Shown: positions 24,978 to 34,598 of the stretch, one piece after another | Position numbering within the stretch: position 1 is the first letter of the stretch | How the letters are laid out: every line of letters starts with the position of its first letter | NCBI RefSeq assembly: GCF_001689125.2 | Contig: NZ_CP015405.2 | Coordinates: 3,850,501-3,914,500 of the forward strand | Direction: 5' to 3' | Length of the DNA stretch: 64,000 bases | From: Blautia pseudococcoides | GTDB taxonomy: Bacteria; Bacillota; Clostridia; Lachnospirales; Lachnospiraceae | Notes under the pieces: model-generated | What the model was told of the DNA's origin: nothing | Databases searched by the model: none | The model's input: only the letters and a program-made list of their open reading frames with translations | Translations under genes and position numbers: made by a program

Positions 24978-26129
24978 TTATATTCTGCCCGCTGGCGTGC
25001 CTGTTTTTATAGGCTCCGGTTTTTCGCAGGTAGTTTTCATTTCATATACTTTCCTGTCCTGTGCCGATTCCATCATACCCGTGATGGCTTCAATCACATG
25101 GCAGGCCATCTCTGCATTAACCCTTGGTTTTCTTTTCTCATCTATCGCACAGGCCAAGTCCAGAACGCCGATCCCCCTGGTATAATCACCTATATGGGGA
25201 TACAGTTCAGGCAGTTCCACACTCGTGTTCTGCTTTTCCTTTGTCTCCTGGCTGTCATCATACAGTACATCCAGAGACCTTTCCTTCCTGTAGACCCTGG
25301 GCCGCCCGCCGGACATATTGGGGTCCGGCACCTCCAGCGTCCCGTCTGTTCCATATATTTCAAACATGGGCAGATTGGAATGCCAGATATCAAAACTGAT
25401 ATTCATGCTCACGATCACACCCGATGCCAGTTCCGCAGTCCCCGAATAATGAGTGGGCGTCTCAACCTGAACCTCCTGCCCTTTCAGAGGGCCTGTGTAA
25501 ACCTTCCGTACCGGAAACCCCGTACCGGAAAAAGCGCTGACCCGTTTCACAGGACCCAGCAGTGCTGCCAGTGCCGTGAAATAGTACGGACCCATGTCAT
25601 ACAGGGGCCCTGCCCCCTGCCCGTAAAAATTGGCAGGTGCCGGATGCCAGGTCTCCACACCGTTTGACATCATATTGGCAGTTACATAGAGAGGCTTTCC
25701 GATCCACCCGTCATCCAGGATTTTTCTGCATGTCTGCAGGGAAGATCCCAGAAAGGTGTCCGGAGCACTTCCCACAAGAAGCCCCCTCTCATCCGCCAGA
25801 TCCATAACCTGCCGGGCCTGGGCAGCCGTGGGGGCAAATGGCTTTTCACAGAATACATGTTTTCCTGCCTGCAGTATTTTCTTGTTCAATTCCATGTGAA
25901 ACTGAGGAGGCGTCAGATTCACCACCAGCTCCACATCTTCCATGGCAAGCATTTCCTCCACGGAACACCCTGACGGTATCAGGTATTTCTCCGCATGGCT
26001 TTTTGCAAGCTCCACATTCACATCCGCACAGGCCGCCAGATGCAGGGAGGGATAAAAGCGTTTGATATCCCGGATATAAGTATTACTGATGACGCCGCAT
26101 CCCAGTATTCCAACATTTACATTTCTCAT
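24978..26129 (-). CDS. Gfo/Idh/MocA family oxidoreductase
   Basis: 383 residues. Rossmann N terminus VNVGILGCGVISNTYIRDIK binds NAD(P); the family motif CEKPFAPTAAQARQVMD carries the conserved EKP lysine. The C-terminal alpha/beta domain has the expected W/H region (YDMGPYYFTALAALLGPVKR). Such enzymes oxidise or reduce sugars and inositols, commonly at C3 of glycosides. Its place with an isomerase/epimerase, VOC proteins and an SDR supports oxidation of an imported glycoside. Confidence 0.92.
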   Translation of the reverse strand: MRNVNVGILGCGVISNTYIRDIKRFYPSLHLAACADVNVELAKSHAEKYLIPSGCSVEEMLAMEDVELVVNLTPPQFHMELNKKILQAGKHVFCEKPFAPTAAQARQVMDLADERGLLVGSAPDTFLGSSLQTCRKILDDGWIGKPLYVTANMMSNGVETWHPAPANFYGQGAGPLYDMGPYYFTALAALLGPVKRVSAFSGTGFPVRKVYTGPLKGQEVQVETPTHYSGTAELASGVIVSMNISFDIWHSNLPMFEIYGTDGTLEVPDPNMSGGRPRVYRKERSLDVLYDDSQETKEKQNTSVELPELYPHIGDYTRGIGVLDLACAIDEKRKPRVNAEMACHVIEAITGMMESAQDRKVYEMKTTCEKPEPIKTGTPAGRI

Positions 26130-26212
26130 ATCTGATTCCTCACTGTATTTTCATGTGTATTCCGGGCCTGCCTATCGTCCCGGGATCTAATAGCAGAATA
26201 TTTCCTCACCTC

Positions 26213-26947
26213 TCAGTATGGCATTGGCTCTCCTCTGTAATTAATGAAGGGAACATCCATATCAGGTATCTGTTTTTTCCTGTCCAGAATGTCAAGCAGA
26301 CCTAAAGCTGACTCCGAAGGCGGAATCTGGGCATTCTCTTTTCCCATAATAGTATCCATGCGGCCCGGATGAATCATATAGATCCGCATATGTCTGTCTG
26401 CCTTCTCCTCTGCCAGATAGTTCCGTATTTTCTGCGTATACATATTAGCAGCATGTTTTGACACTGAGTATGCCAGATAATTGTAGCCCTGAGGCGTTAA
26501 ATGCCCTGCCTCGGACGTGATATTCATAATACAGGCATCCTCAGACGCATACAGCAGACCGATAAAATATTTCAGAACAATAGCCGTACCTGTCACATTC
26601 ACATCCAATGTCTTTCTGAACATTTCCACATTTAAATCAGCGACAGCATCGCCCGGCATTACCATTTTTTCAAACAGCACTCCCGCGTTATTCACAAGAA
26701 AATCTATGTGCCCGTACTTCTGACGCACCCGCTCCGCCGCACCTTTTACCATTTCTTCATTGATCACATCCATCTCCAGGATCAATAGGCTGTCCGGATA
26801 CTTTGTTTTCTGCTCCAGCAGATCACGGGCGTATGCTTCATCTGCGCCTTTCCTGCATCCGGCCAGCATCGTGTGGCCCCTAAGCAGTCCTTCTTTTACC
26901 ATCTCATAGCCCAACCCACGGTTGGCGCCGGTCACTAATCCAATCAT
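26213..26947 (-). CDS. Short-chain dehydrogenase/reductase
   Basis: 244 residues from ATG at 26947 (AGGAGG four bases upstream, and nine bases after the permease stop). The cofactor motif is LVTGANRGLGYEMVKEG (TGxxxGxG), then FLVNNAGVLFEK, catalytic Ser near NITSEAGH and YxxxK in YSVSKHAAN. All SDR catalytic residues are present. The role is likely reduction or oxidation of an intermediate in the same pathway as the Gfo/Idh enzyme. Translational coupling with the transporter is likely from the spacing. Confidence 0.92.
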   Translation of the reverse strand: MIGLVTGANRGLGYEMVKEGLLRGHTMLAGCRKGADEAYARDLLEQKTKYPDSLLILEMDVINEEMVKGAAERVRQKYGHIDFLVNNAGVLFEKMVMPGDAVADLNVEMFRKTLDVNVTGTAIVLKYFIGLLYASEDACIMNITSEAGHLTPQGYNYLAYSVSKHAANMYTQKIRNYLAEEKADRHMRIYMIHPGRMDTIMGKENAQIPPSESALGLLDILDRKKQIPDMDVPFINYRGEPMPY

Positions 26948-26955
26948 ACTGCCTC

Positions 26956-27840
26956 CTAATAATCTGACTCCCCGAACCGGAAGACCTTGAAAAGTACCAA
27001 GATAATTCCCAGTGCGATCAACAACAGGATCCAAGCCATAGCGGATGCATATCCCATCTTAAAGTAAGAGAACGCATTCTGATACAAATACAGGGAATAG
27101 AACATAGTCTGATTGTCCGGGCCTCCGTTTGTCATAATGTACGGCTCTGCAAACCACTGGAACACCGCAATGATCAATGTCACTACATTATAAAGGATCG
27201 TAGAGCGCAGAAGCGGAATGGTTACGGACATAGTCTGTCTGAAAAACCCTGCCCCATCCAGAGCTGCCGACTCATAAAGACTGTCGGGTATATCCTGCAG
27301 ACCTGCCAGATAAATAATAATGGCATTGCCGCAGGTCCACACCATCATAATGATCAGCGCAGGCTTTGACCAAAACATGCTGGAAAGCCATCCGGGGCCC
27401 TGAATCCCAATATAGCTGAGCAGGCGGTTGATAATACCAGTCTCGGGCTGCATAACCCATATCCAAAGCAGACATGCCACCACTGTGGGCACCAGCGTAG
27501 GAATAAAAAATGCCACCCGGAACGGTCCGGTGTATTTTAACTTCTTGTTATTCATTATAATGGAGACCGCCACTGCAATAAATGTAGTGATAGGGACTCC
27601 AAAAATGATCATATAAACGGTATTACTCATTGCCTTCAGAAACGTTTTATCCTGAAACAGCATTTTGTAATTGTCAAGTCCGATAAAGACAGGGTCTTTG
27701 ATCACCTGGTAATCACACAGGGAATAATACAGGGAGGAACAAATCGGAAATAAGGTAAATACCAGAAAACCGATTATCCATGGGGAAACAAACAGCAGCC
27801 CATGAATGGCCTCTTTTTTTCTCATATTCATTTTTTTCAT
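26956..27840 (-). CDS. Carbohydrate ABC transporter permease (CUT1, MalF-like)
   Basis: 294 residues with six membrane helices, starting AIHGLLFVSPWIIGFLVFTL. The EAA loop, which contacts the ATPase, reads YESAALDGAGFFRQTMSVTI. It pairs with the next upstream permease (27853-28710) and the binding protein at 28795. No ATPase gene is in the operon, as is common in Firmicutes where one MsmX-like ATPase serves many importers. Confidence 0.95.
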   Translation of the reverse strand: MKKMNMRKKEAIHGLLFVSPWIIGFLVFTLFPICSSLYYSLCDYQVIKDPVFIGLDNYKMLFQDKTFLKAMSNTVYMIIFGVPITTFIAVAVSIIMNNKKLKYTGPFRVAFFIPTLVPTVVACLLWIWVMQPETGIINRLLSYIGIQGPGWLSSMFWSKPALIIMMVWTCGNAIIIYLAGLQDIPDSLYESAALDGAGFFRQTMSVTIPLLRSTILYNVVTLIIAVFQWFAEPYIMTNGGPDNQTMFYSLYLYQNAFSYFKMGYASAMAWILLLIALGIILVLFKVFRFGESDY

Positions 27841-27852
27841 TATTTTCCCCTC

Positions 27853-28710
27853 CTACCCCTTAATTCCCGACATGGCAATACCCTGGATAAAATACTTCTG
27901 CATAACAAAGAACAGGATCAATACCGGCAGGATCATAACTGCTCCCAGCGCCAACAGCATACTCCAGTTTGGATCCAGATTGGATTTCAGCATAGAAGCC
28001 GCCAAAGACAGTGTGTACAGTTCATCTTTCCCCAAGAATACCAACGGTCCTAAGAAATCATTCCAGGATCGTATAAATGCAAAAATAGCAACCGTAGTCA
28101 ATGCAGGTTTAGCCATTGGGATAACCAGCTTTGAGAAGATAGTAAATTCCCCGGCCCCGTCAATACGGGCAGCTTCCGAAATATCCTGGGGAATCCCTGT
28201 AAAAAACTGGCGCAGCAGGAAAATAAAGAACGGGTTTCCGAAAAAGCAGGTAACGGTAAGGGGAAGAAAAGTCCCGATCCATTTCATCTTGGTAAACATA
28301 AGAAACAGGGGCACCAGTGTTACCTGATACGGAAGGATCATGGTAATGAGTACTAAAATAAAAACTTTATCACGTCCCGGCCAGCGCAGTCTAGAAAATC
28401 CGTATGCCACCAGGGAGCAGGATAAAAGAGAACCGGCAATATTGCAGATCACAATGATCATTGTATTTTTCAAGTACTTAAAAAAAGGAATTGACGAAAA
28501 CATATTCTCAAAGTTATCCAGCCTGAATTTATCAGGCAGCCATTTAAACGGCGTCCTGAACAGTTCACTCTCTGCCTTAAAAGATCCCATAAACAGATAA
28601 AATATCGGCAGAACGAACAGAATAGCCAAAATAATCAAAAATGCATATAAAAGTATCACTTCCAGACTGGGGCCTTTTCTGTGTTTCCTCTTCCCATCCG
28701 GTTTTGCCAT
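27853..28710 (-). CDS. Carbohydrate ABC transporter permease (CUT1, MalG-like)
   Basis: 285 residues from ATG at 28710 (AAAGGAGA upstream; the frame opens 14 codons earlier). Helices begin ILLYAFLIILAILFVLPIFY. The EAA loop is ISEAARIDGAGEFTIFSKLV with the conserved G. It is the partner of the MalF-like permease 12 bases downstream. Confidence 0.95.
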   Translation of the reverse strand: MAKPDGKRKHRKGPSLEVILLYAFLIILAILFVLPIFYLFMGSFKAESELFRTPFKWLPDKFRLDNFENMFSSIPFFKYLKNTMIIVICNIAGSLLSCSLVAYGFSRLRWPGRDKVFILVLITMILPYQVTLVPLFLMFTKMKWIGTFLPLTVTCFFGNPFFIFLLRQFFTGIPQDISEAARIDGAGEFTIFSKLVIPMAKPALTTVAIFAFIRSWNDFLGPLVFLGKDELYTLSLAASMLKSNLDPNWSMLLALGAVMILPVLILFFVMQKYFIQGIAMSGIKG

Positions 28711-28794
28711 TTTGAATCTCCTTTCATTCTGATGAAACCCTCTGTACGGCACTTATGTGCCGCACAGAGTATTCCATAAAAACCGCAGATGAGC

Positions 28795-30243
28795 TTACTC
28801 TGCTTTATCAAGTTCTGCCTGGTATTTATCCTGAAGTTTCTGAAGTTCTCCCTGAATATCCGTAATGTTTCCGTAAATAACACCTTCCCGGAAGGTTACA
28901 AATGCTTTGGACAATTCAGCCGAGCAGGAGCACAATGCGGGTATTCCGTTTTCCGGTGAGTTCGCAAGTTCTCTCTCCATCAGATACATTTCATCGCCCT
29001 CTTTTGTCAGGCTGACATTGTCAAACTCTGCGTCACTTGTAGGGATACTTCTCCACTGTGCAAAGTTATCCTCATTAACCGCACCTGACATACAGAATTT
29101 AATGAACAGTGCAGCCAGTTCGGGATTCTCTGAACCCTTCGGTATTGCAAATACATTGGTCTGGAACGTAGTGCTGTTAGCCCGTCCGCCTTCCGGCACC
29201 GGTACCGCGCAGGCTTTATAATTTACATCCGGCGCATATACACGCAGCGCATTGGAGAACCAGTTTCCGGTGATGGTCATGCCTACCTTACCTGTCATAA
29301 ATGCATGGTCCGGAGAAAACATTCCTCCAAGTCCTGAGGTAAAGGACTGGATTCTCTCCGGGTCATATTTCTGTCCGTAGGACTGCAGCCATTCCATACA
29401 GGAAACCACTTCCGGGGATGTCAGATTCAGTTTGTTGGTCTCAGAATCATATACGTCGGCACCAAAGAAAAATGGTAGTGTAAAAGCGTCATCTTTTAAG
29501 TCCAGCCATGGGATAAGACCAAATCTTTCATATGTCCCGTCATCCTTCTGAATGGTCATGGCATCTGCCCACTGATCCAGCTCATCTAACGTTTTGGGTG
29601 GATTCTCCGGATCCAGCCCGGCCTCTTTCGCAATATCAGGATTGTAATACAGCAGCATGACATTGGTGTCCTGAGGAATCAGATATGGTTCATCCTTATA
29701 ATATATAACATCCTTACATCCATTGAAAAAGCTGTCTACATTCAGGTCTACCTGCTCCAGATACGGCTCCAGCATTTCAAAACTCCCGTTTGCCGCGTAG
29801 GAATAGGCGGAAACCGCATTGTCACAGATAACCAGATCCGGTGCCTGACCGCCCGCAATGGCTGACAGCAGTTTCCCGTTGTTGATACCTGCCCCGTCCG
29901 GTACAAACTGTACGTTGCACTTAATGCCTTTATCTTCGTATAATTCGTTGAACGCATCTACACGGCTCTGGTCCCACACCTGAGAATCCCCCGTAAACGC
30001 AGACCAGTATGTAAATTCTCCGGTCAAATCTGTATCTTCCACTTCAAGCCCCAATGCTTTCAGTTCTTCCGCATTCGTCTTTACGGATTCCTGTGCCTTC
30101 TTTGCCTCGTCGCTCAGCTCTGTCTTTTCTTCCGGCTGCTGTGTTTCTCCGTCCCCGGATGTACTTGCTGAATCGCCGCATCCGGCCAGTGTACCTGCTG
30201 CCATACATAACGTTAATAATGCTGCTGCTAATTTTTTCTTCAT
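28795..30243 (-). CDS. Extracellular sugar-binding lipoprotein (CUT1 ABC transporter)
   Basis: 482 residues. Signal peptide and lipobox (MKKKLAAALLTLCMAAGTLAGC, cleavage before C22) anchor it outside. Family 1 solute-binding features: FTYWSAFTGDSQVWDQSRVD, AGGQAPDLVICDNAVSAYSY, MTGKVGMTITGNWFSNALRV and RANSTTFQTNVFAIPKGSEN. It captures a sugar or glycoside for the two permeases below it. The aromatic-rich pocket cannot be assigned to a ligand. Confidence 0.94.
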   Translation of the reverse strand: MKKKLAAALLTLCMAAGTLAGCGDSASTSGDGETQQPEEKTELSDEAKKAQESVKTNAEELKALGLEVEDTDLTGEFTYWSAFTGDSQVWDQSRVDAFNELYEDKGIKCNVQFVPDGAGINNGKLLSAIAGGQAPDLVICDNAVSAYSYAANGSFEMLEPYLEQVDLNVDSFFNGCKDVIYYKDEPYLIPQDTNVMLLYYNPDIAKEAGLDPENPPKTLDELDQWADAMTIQKDDGTYERFGLIPWLDLKDDAFTLPFFFGADVYDSETNKLNLTSPEVVSCMEWLQSYGQKYDPERIQSFTSGLGGMFSPDHAFMTGKVGMTITGNWFSNALRVYAPDVNYKACAVPVPEGGRANSTTFQTNVFAIPKGSENPELAALFIKFCMSGAVNEDNFAQWRSIPTSDAEFDNVSLTKEGDEMYLMERELANSPENGIPALCSCSAELSKAFVTFREGVIYGNITDIQGELQKLQDKYQAELDKAE

Positions 30244-30414
30244 ACGTTTCTCCTTTCCTGCGTTACCCCATTCACCTTATCGTTCGGGTAACTGTTCCGT
30301 ACCCCTCACAGTCACAAGCCAAAATCCATGCAGAACCGCTGCGCCGGAATTTTTACTTGGCTGCGGAATGAATTCTCACGGCCAGCGCAGTGAATACGCA
30401 GACCTGCCGGACCG

Positions 30415-30867
30415 TTACTTTTTCGGCTCGTATTTTACCTGTACAAATGTCCCCAGTTTTTCCTTGCTGTCAAATACTGTGTAGTTTCCGCCCTCGTATT
30501 CCCCGTAATGGCGGACCGGCATATCATTTTTCTCAAAGTATTTTACTGCCGCATCCCTGTCGTCTGTCATAAATGCAATGTGATGGATACCGTCTCCATT
30601 CTTTTCCAGGAAGTCTTTCCAGGAACTGGGCTCCTCATCGGGTTCCGTAATCTCCAGAACCACCTGACCCAAATCGAAAACCGCCAGCCTGGCCCTCGTC
30701 TTACTGGGCGCTCCCTTAAACTGTGTATGTGCCACAGATTCTTCCGGCACACGGAATGCCTCCGGCTTTGGAACCCCAAACAGTTTTGCATACTCTTCTA
30801 CTGTTTTGTCCAGATCCTTTACCACCAATGCCACTTGGCAAATGGTCTTTCCATCAATGATTCCCAT
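30415..30867 (-). CDS. VOC (glyoxalase-fold) family protein, first gene of the glycoside operon
   Basis: 150 residues from ATG at 30867 (GGAAAATGA upstream; another ATG eight codons earlier lacks a site). Modules: ICQVALVVKDLDKTVEEYAK and DGIHHIAFMTDDRDAAVKYF, similar in layout to the VOC protein at 24477. Candidate metal ligands are Q (CQVAL), E (VLEITEPDEE) and H (IHHIAF). It lies opposite an AraC gene with 376 bases between starts and 170 bases before the binding-protein gene. The enzyme step is unknown. Confidence 0.83.
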   Translation of the reverse strand: MGIIDGKTICQVALVVKDLDKTVEEYAKLFGVPKPEAFRVPEESVAHTQFKGAPSKTRARLAVFDLGQVVLEITEPDEEPSSWKDFLEKNGDGIHHIAFMTDDRDAAVKYFEKNDMPVRHYGEYEGGNYTVFDSKEKLGTFVQVKYEPKK

Positions 30868-31243
30868 TTCATTTTCCTTTCTGTTCTGCACTCATTTATT
30901 TTCTGCCATGATTATGTCTTGCTCTTACCTACACGCGCTTCGGTTTTGATATATTTACTATAGCATCGTAATAAAGGATTTTCCATTAAATAATTGCTAT
31001 ATATACCCCATTTATTGCTTTATATTTTGAGTAAGTGCAAATTATTAATATGCCTTTGTTGTATATTCACATTTTTGCAGCATTATTTTTGTGCATTTTA
31101 TACATTTATTTATCGCAATATTTAACTTATAATATCCAGTATAGATGTTTCTTGTCTTACTTTGTTAAATTTTGTCGATTTGTTTGTCATATGCAATATA
31201 ATATTATGCTTTTTCACTATTAAATCTAAAGGAGTAAATCATT
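30868..31243. promoter_or_regulatory. AT-rich divergent control region between VOC and AraC genes
   Basis: No gene is seen. Minus-strand TATAGT at 30960-30965 and plus-strand TATAAT at 31196-31201 are candidate -10 boxes for the two divergent genes; the plus one has TTGTCG 19 bases upstream. AraC-type control sites are expected here but no clear repeat pair was found. Confidence 0.4.
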
Positions 31244-32107
31244 ATGATCAAGGCAGATTTGTCAGAACCAATGTACTTTGAACATGATATGTCCATTAAT
31301 GTATCATTCGGACATTACTACTCTCATTTCCCTATGCATTGGCACAGTTTTATGGAAATCGTTGCGCCACTGTCCAATGATATGGCTGTCACTCTTGGAA
31401 ATGAGACGTACACACTCACAGAAAACCAACTGGTGATCATACCGCCCCGCAGCCTGCACGCACTGACCAAAAACAGCACGGCGCCCTGCCTGGTCCTGCA
31501 GTTTTCCAACATGCTGCTGCCCCAGCTTCATGATTTTATCACGCACAGGCAGCTCCTCTGCTGCCAGCCTGTCATTGATGTAACGGATACGGTATCCTTT
31601 ACAGACAACCCTCTGGAGACCCTTATAAAGATCAAGGGATTGTTTTACAGTGATATCAGCTTTAAGGAAATGCGTCTGTATGAAGAACTTCTCCATTTTT
31701 TCATTGTGATAGGGGAACATAATTATCAGATTGAGAATTCGCTCTCTGCTCAGAAAACACCGCAGCAGAAAGCATATGACAGAAAATTTGATGCGGTTAC
31801 AGAATACATAAAAGAACATTATACAGAACAGATCAGTCTGGAAGACCTGGCTGCCTTTGCCGGATTCAGCAAATACCATTTTTCCAGGATTTTCAAGGAA
31901 TATTACCAGATGTCCCTGCCCGAATATATTACATCTCTGCGGGTATCACGCGCAACGGAACTGCTGGAGAATCCGGATCTGTCCATTATGGATGTTGCGC
32001 TGCAGTCGGGGTTTTCCAGTCTGCCGTCTTTTAACAGAACGTTTAAACAGATCAATAACTGCACACCGTCCCAGTTCAGGAAGATGTTTGATCATTTTCC
32101 CGGATAG
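31244..32107 (+). CDS. AraC family regulator of the glycoside operon
   Basis: 287 residues. N-terminal cupin with sugar-sensing histidines (FGHYYSHFPMHWHSFMEIVA, TLTENQLVIIPPRSLHALTK) and C-terminal double helix-turn-helix (ISLEDLAAFAGFSKYHFSRI and MDVALQSGFSSLPSFNRTFK). GGAG lies before the ATG. It is divergent from the VOC/transporter operon, the usual arrangement for a local activator that senses the transported sugar. Confidence 0.93.
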   Translation: MIKADLSEPMYFEHDMSINVSFGHYYSHFPMHWHSFMEIVAPLSNDMAVTLGNETYTLTENQLVIIPPRSLHALTKNSTAPCLVLQFSNMLLPQLHDFITHRQLLCCQPVIDVTDTVSFTDNPLETLIKIKGLFYSDISFKEMRLYEELLHFFIVIGEHNYQIENSLSAQKTPQQKAYDRKFDAVTEYIKEHYTEQISLEDLAAFAGFSKYHFSRIFKEYYQMSLPEYITSLRVSRATELLENPDLSIMDVALQSGFSSLPSFNRTFKQINNCTPSQFRKMFDHFPG

Positions 32108-32211
32108 AAATTGCAAAGTATGTCTTTACAATCAGTCCACCCTGTAACATGGCTATCCGTCTTTACATTATAGCGCTTATCCAAAGCACAGGCAATCTGT
32201 GATATTGCACA

Positions 32212-32251
32212 AAAGACCGGGAAAAGGATTAGATTCCTTCTTCCGGTCTTT
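32212..32251. terminator. Bidirectional terminator between AraC and M20 genes
   Basis: AAAGACCGG and CCGGTCTTT arms extended by AAGGA/TCCTT. It serves the convergent araC (plus) and peptidase (minus) transcripts; T-rich sequence follows on both sides. Confidence 0.8.
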
Positions 32252-32268
32252 CATATTTTTATTTCAAC

Positions 32269-33531
32269 TTATTCAATTCCCATCAGATCACACAGTGACA
32301 GAATATAAATCCTTCCCGCATTCACTGCATCCTCAATATCCACATTCTCATTATAAGAATGAATACCTTCCGTATTGGACGGGCCGTACTGAATGGTAGG
32401 AATACCCTGTGCGCGGTACTCTCTTGCATCACTGGATGCCCACTGGTAAGCGGGAATCACATCAATGCCCCACAGTGCCTCTGCATTCTTCTTCACGGTC
32501 TGCACGATCGCTGCATCCTCGTCTGTGTAGTTGCCTTCGCTCTTCCACTGCGCTTCATACTCGATACCTGTCTCACCGCTCTCACGGATCATGGTGCGCA
32601 CCATCTCCTCAATCTCCTCATGGTCCACACCGATGGGAAGACGTACATCCACAATAGCCTCACAGTAATCGGGAACCATATTTGGACGTGTTCCGCCCTG
32701 GATCACACCAACATTGGCGGAAACATGGCTGATAACCTCACCGATTCCCGGTTCACCAATCTCCTGCTGTGCAATCAGCTTGGAATTCTCCAGTGCATGA
32801 GCCTGGCTGTCCTTAAAATGTCCCTCGATTTTTGTCAGGCCCTGCAGCTTATCCAGTACCTTGGAAAGCTTAATGATGGCATTTTCCCCTTTAAATCCGC
32901 CCAGGCTTCCATGTGCGGATCTACCGTTGGCTTTCATGATCAAAGTCAGGCCGCCTTTCTGGCCGATCTCGATAGTATTGTTGGATGTTGGCTCCGCGAT
33001 CAGGCAGGCATTCGCATCCTTTGCATACCCATTGTCACACAGCCATCTGGAACCGTATTCCCCGCCGCTCTCCTCATCGGAAACAATGTGGAGTCGGATA
33101 TTGCCGTTCAACTCTGCTTTTGACTCTGTGAGTATCTTCATGGCGAACAGAAGCCCGGCTACGCCGGCTTTCATATCGGAAGTTCCTCTTCCCAGGATCA
33201 GTTTGTCTGTCACTTCCCCGGAGAACGGGTCAAACTCCCACTGCTCTCTGTCACCGGCCGGAACAACGTCCACATGACCGTTTAAGATAACACTGAATCC
33301 ATCCTCTTTACCGATCTTTGCAAGTACACAGGGGAAATCAGGATGTGCCGCAACTTCCTCACTGGCAATGCCAGCCTCTTTCAGATAATTCTTAACAAAA
33401 TCCACCACTTCCCTCTGGGTTCCGGTAGGATTTTCACTTGGGATCCTGATCAGATCAGATACCAGTTTAATAAAGTCTTCTGTCTGGCTCTCAGCCAGTT
33501 TCAGGATTTCTTCTCTTGTCACATTACTCAT
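32269..33531 (-). CDS. M20 family metallopeptidase (ArgE/DapE type)
   Basis: 420 residues. Zinc-site motifs: NGHVDVVPAG (first His/Asp), GTSDMKAG (bridging Asp), DEESGGEYG (general base and ligand Glu), IAEP, and the late His in GIHSYNE. The dimerisation domain contains NGRSAHGS. Such enzymes hydrolyse N-acyl amino acids or dipeptides. It is last in an operon with an oligopeptide ABC transporter and a second M20 enzyme, so it likely acts on the imported product in the cytoplasm. A GC-rich hairpin (GCCGCCGG/CCGGCGGC, 33568-33600) lies before it. Confidence 0.93.
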   Translation of the reverse strand: MSNVTREEILKLAESQTEDFIKLVSDLIRIPSENPTGTQREVVDFVKNYLKEAGIASEEVAAHPDFPCVLAKIGKEDGFSVILNGHVDVVPAGDREQWEFDPFSGEVTDKLILGRGTSDMKAGVAGLLFAMKILTESKAELNGNIRLHIVSDEESGGEYGSRWLCDNGYAKDANACLIAEPTSNNTIEIGQKGGLTLIMKANGRSAHGSLGGFKGENAIIKLSKVLDKLQGLTKIEGHFKDSQAHALENSKLIAQQEIGEPGIGEVISHVSANVGVIQGGTRPNMVPDYCEAIVDVRLPIGVDHEEIEEMVRTMIRESGETGIEYEAQWKSEGNYTDEDAAIVQTVKKNAEALWGIDVIPAYQWASSDAREYRAQGIPTIQYGPSNTEGIHSYNENVDIEDAVNAGRIYILSLCDLMGIE

Positions 33532-33611
33532 TTTCGCTCACACTTTCTTAATAGAATAAATACACGGCCGCCGGATATGCATTTTGCAGCACCCGGCGGC
33601 AGCCGTTATTT

Positions 33612-34598
33612 TTATTTCTCATCATACAGGAAGCAGGCTACCTGATGGCCCTCCTCCTGCTTCATAAGCTTAGGCATTTCTTTACGGCATCGCTCCATGC
33701 ACTGCGGACATCTTCCTGCCAGCGGACAGCCTTTCTGGTCCCCGATAGGACTGGGAATATCTCCTTTTAGGACAATTCTCTCTTTCTTTACAAAAGGAGA
33801 TTCCGTTGGGATCGCGGACAGCAGTGCCTTTGTGTATGGATGAAGCGGATTATCATACAGCTTATCCGCATCACACAGCTCCACGATTCTGCCCAGATAC
33901 ATGATCGCGATCCTGTCACTTACATGTTTGATAACGCCCAAGTCATGGGAGATAAATACATAAGTCAGGTTATATTCCTTCTGCAGACGGTTAAACAGGT
34001 TCAGTACCTGCGCCTGGATGGATACGTCCAGAGCGGAAACCGGCTCATCACAGATGATCAGCTTGGGATTCAGGGCAAGTGCCCGGGCAACATTGATACG
34101 CTGCCTCTGTCCCCCTGAAAACTCATGAGGGAAACGGTTCACATGCTGTACGTCAAGGCCAACCTCACGCATGAGTCCCAGCACTTTGTCATCTCTTTTC
34201 TTCTTGTCAGGCTCCAGTTTGTGCACCACCAAAGGTTCAGCGATAATCTTTGCCGCTGTTTTTCTGGGGTCAAGGGAGGAGTACGGATCCTGGAATACCA
34301 TCTGGATATCCCTCTTTAAGTCCTTCAGTTCCTTTCCCTGTAAGGAAAAAATATCCCTGCCGTTGTACTCCACACTTCCGGAAGTGGCCTTATGAAGCTG
34401 GATGAGAGTTTTTCCAAATGTGGATTTACCGCATCCTGATTCTCCGATAATACCCAGTGTCTCACCCTCATAGATATCCACGGAAACATCGTTTACTGCA
34501 TGGAGAACCTGGGGCTGCTCACCGAATTTGCTGGCTTTTATCTTAAATTCCTTGGTCAGGTTCCTGACCTTCATAAGAACCTTTTTCTCATCCTTCAT
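33612..34598 (-). CDS. Oligopeptide ABC transporter ATP-binding protein (OppF/DppF-like)
   Basis: 328 residues. Walker A GESGCGKST, signature SGGQRQRINVARALALN, Walker B LIICDEPVSALD. The C-terminal oligopeptide extension has cysteines PLAGRCPQCMERC as in the family. It overlaps the end of the OppD-like gene by 11 bases, which implies translational coupling. Confidence 0.96.
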   Translation of the reverse strand: MKDEKKVLMKVRNLTKEFKIKASKFGEQPQVLHAVNDVSVDIYEGETLGIIGESGCGKSTFGKTLIQLHKATSGSVEYNGRDIFSLQGKELKDLKRDIQMVFQDPYSSLDPRKTAAKIIAEPLVVHKLEPDKKKRDDKVLGLMREVGLDVQHVNRFPHEFSGGQRQRINVARALALNPKLIICDEPVSALDVSIQAQVLNLFNRLQKEYNLTYVFISHDLGVIKHVSDRIAIMYLGRIVELCDADKLYDNPLHPYTKALLSAIPTESPFVKKERIVLKGDIPSPIGDQKGCPLAGRCPQCMERCRKEMPKLMKQEEGHQVACFLYDEK

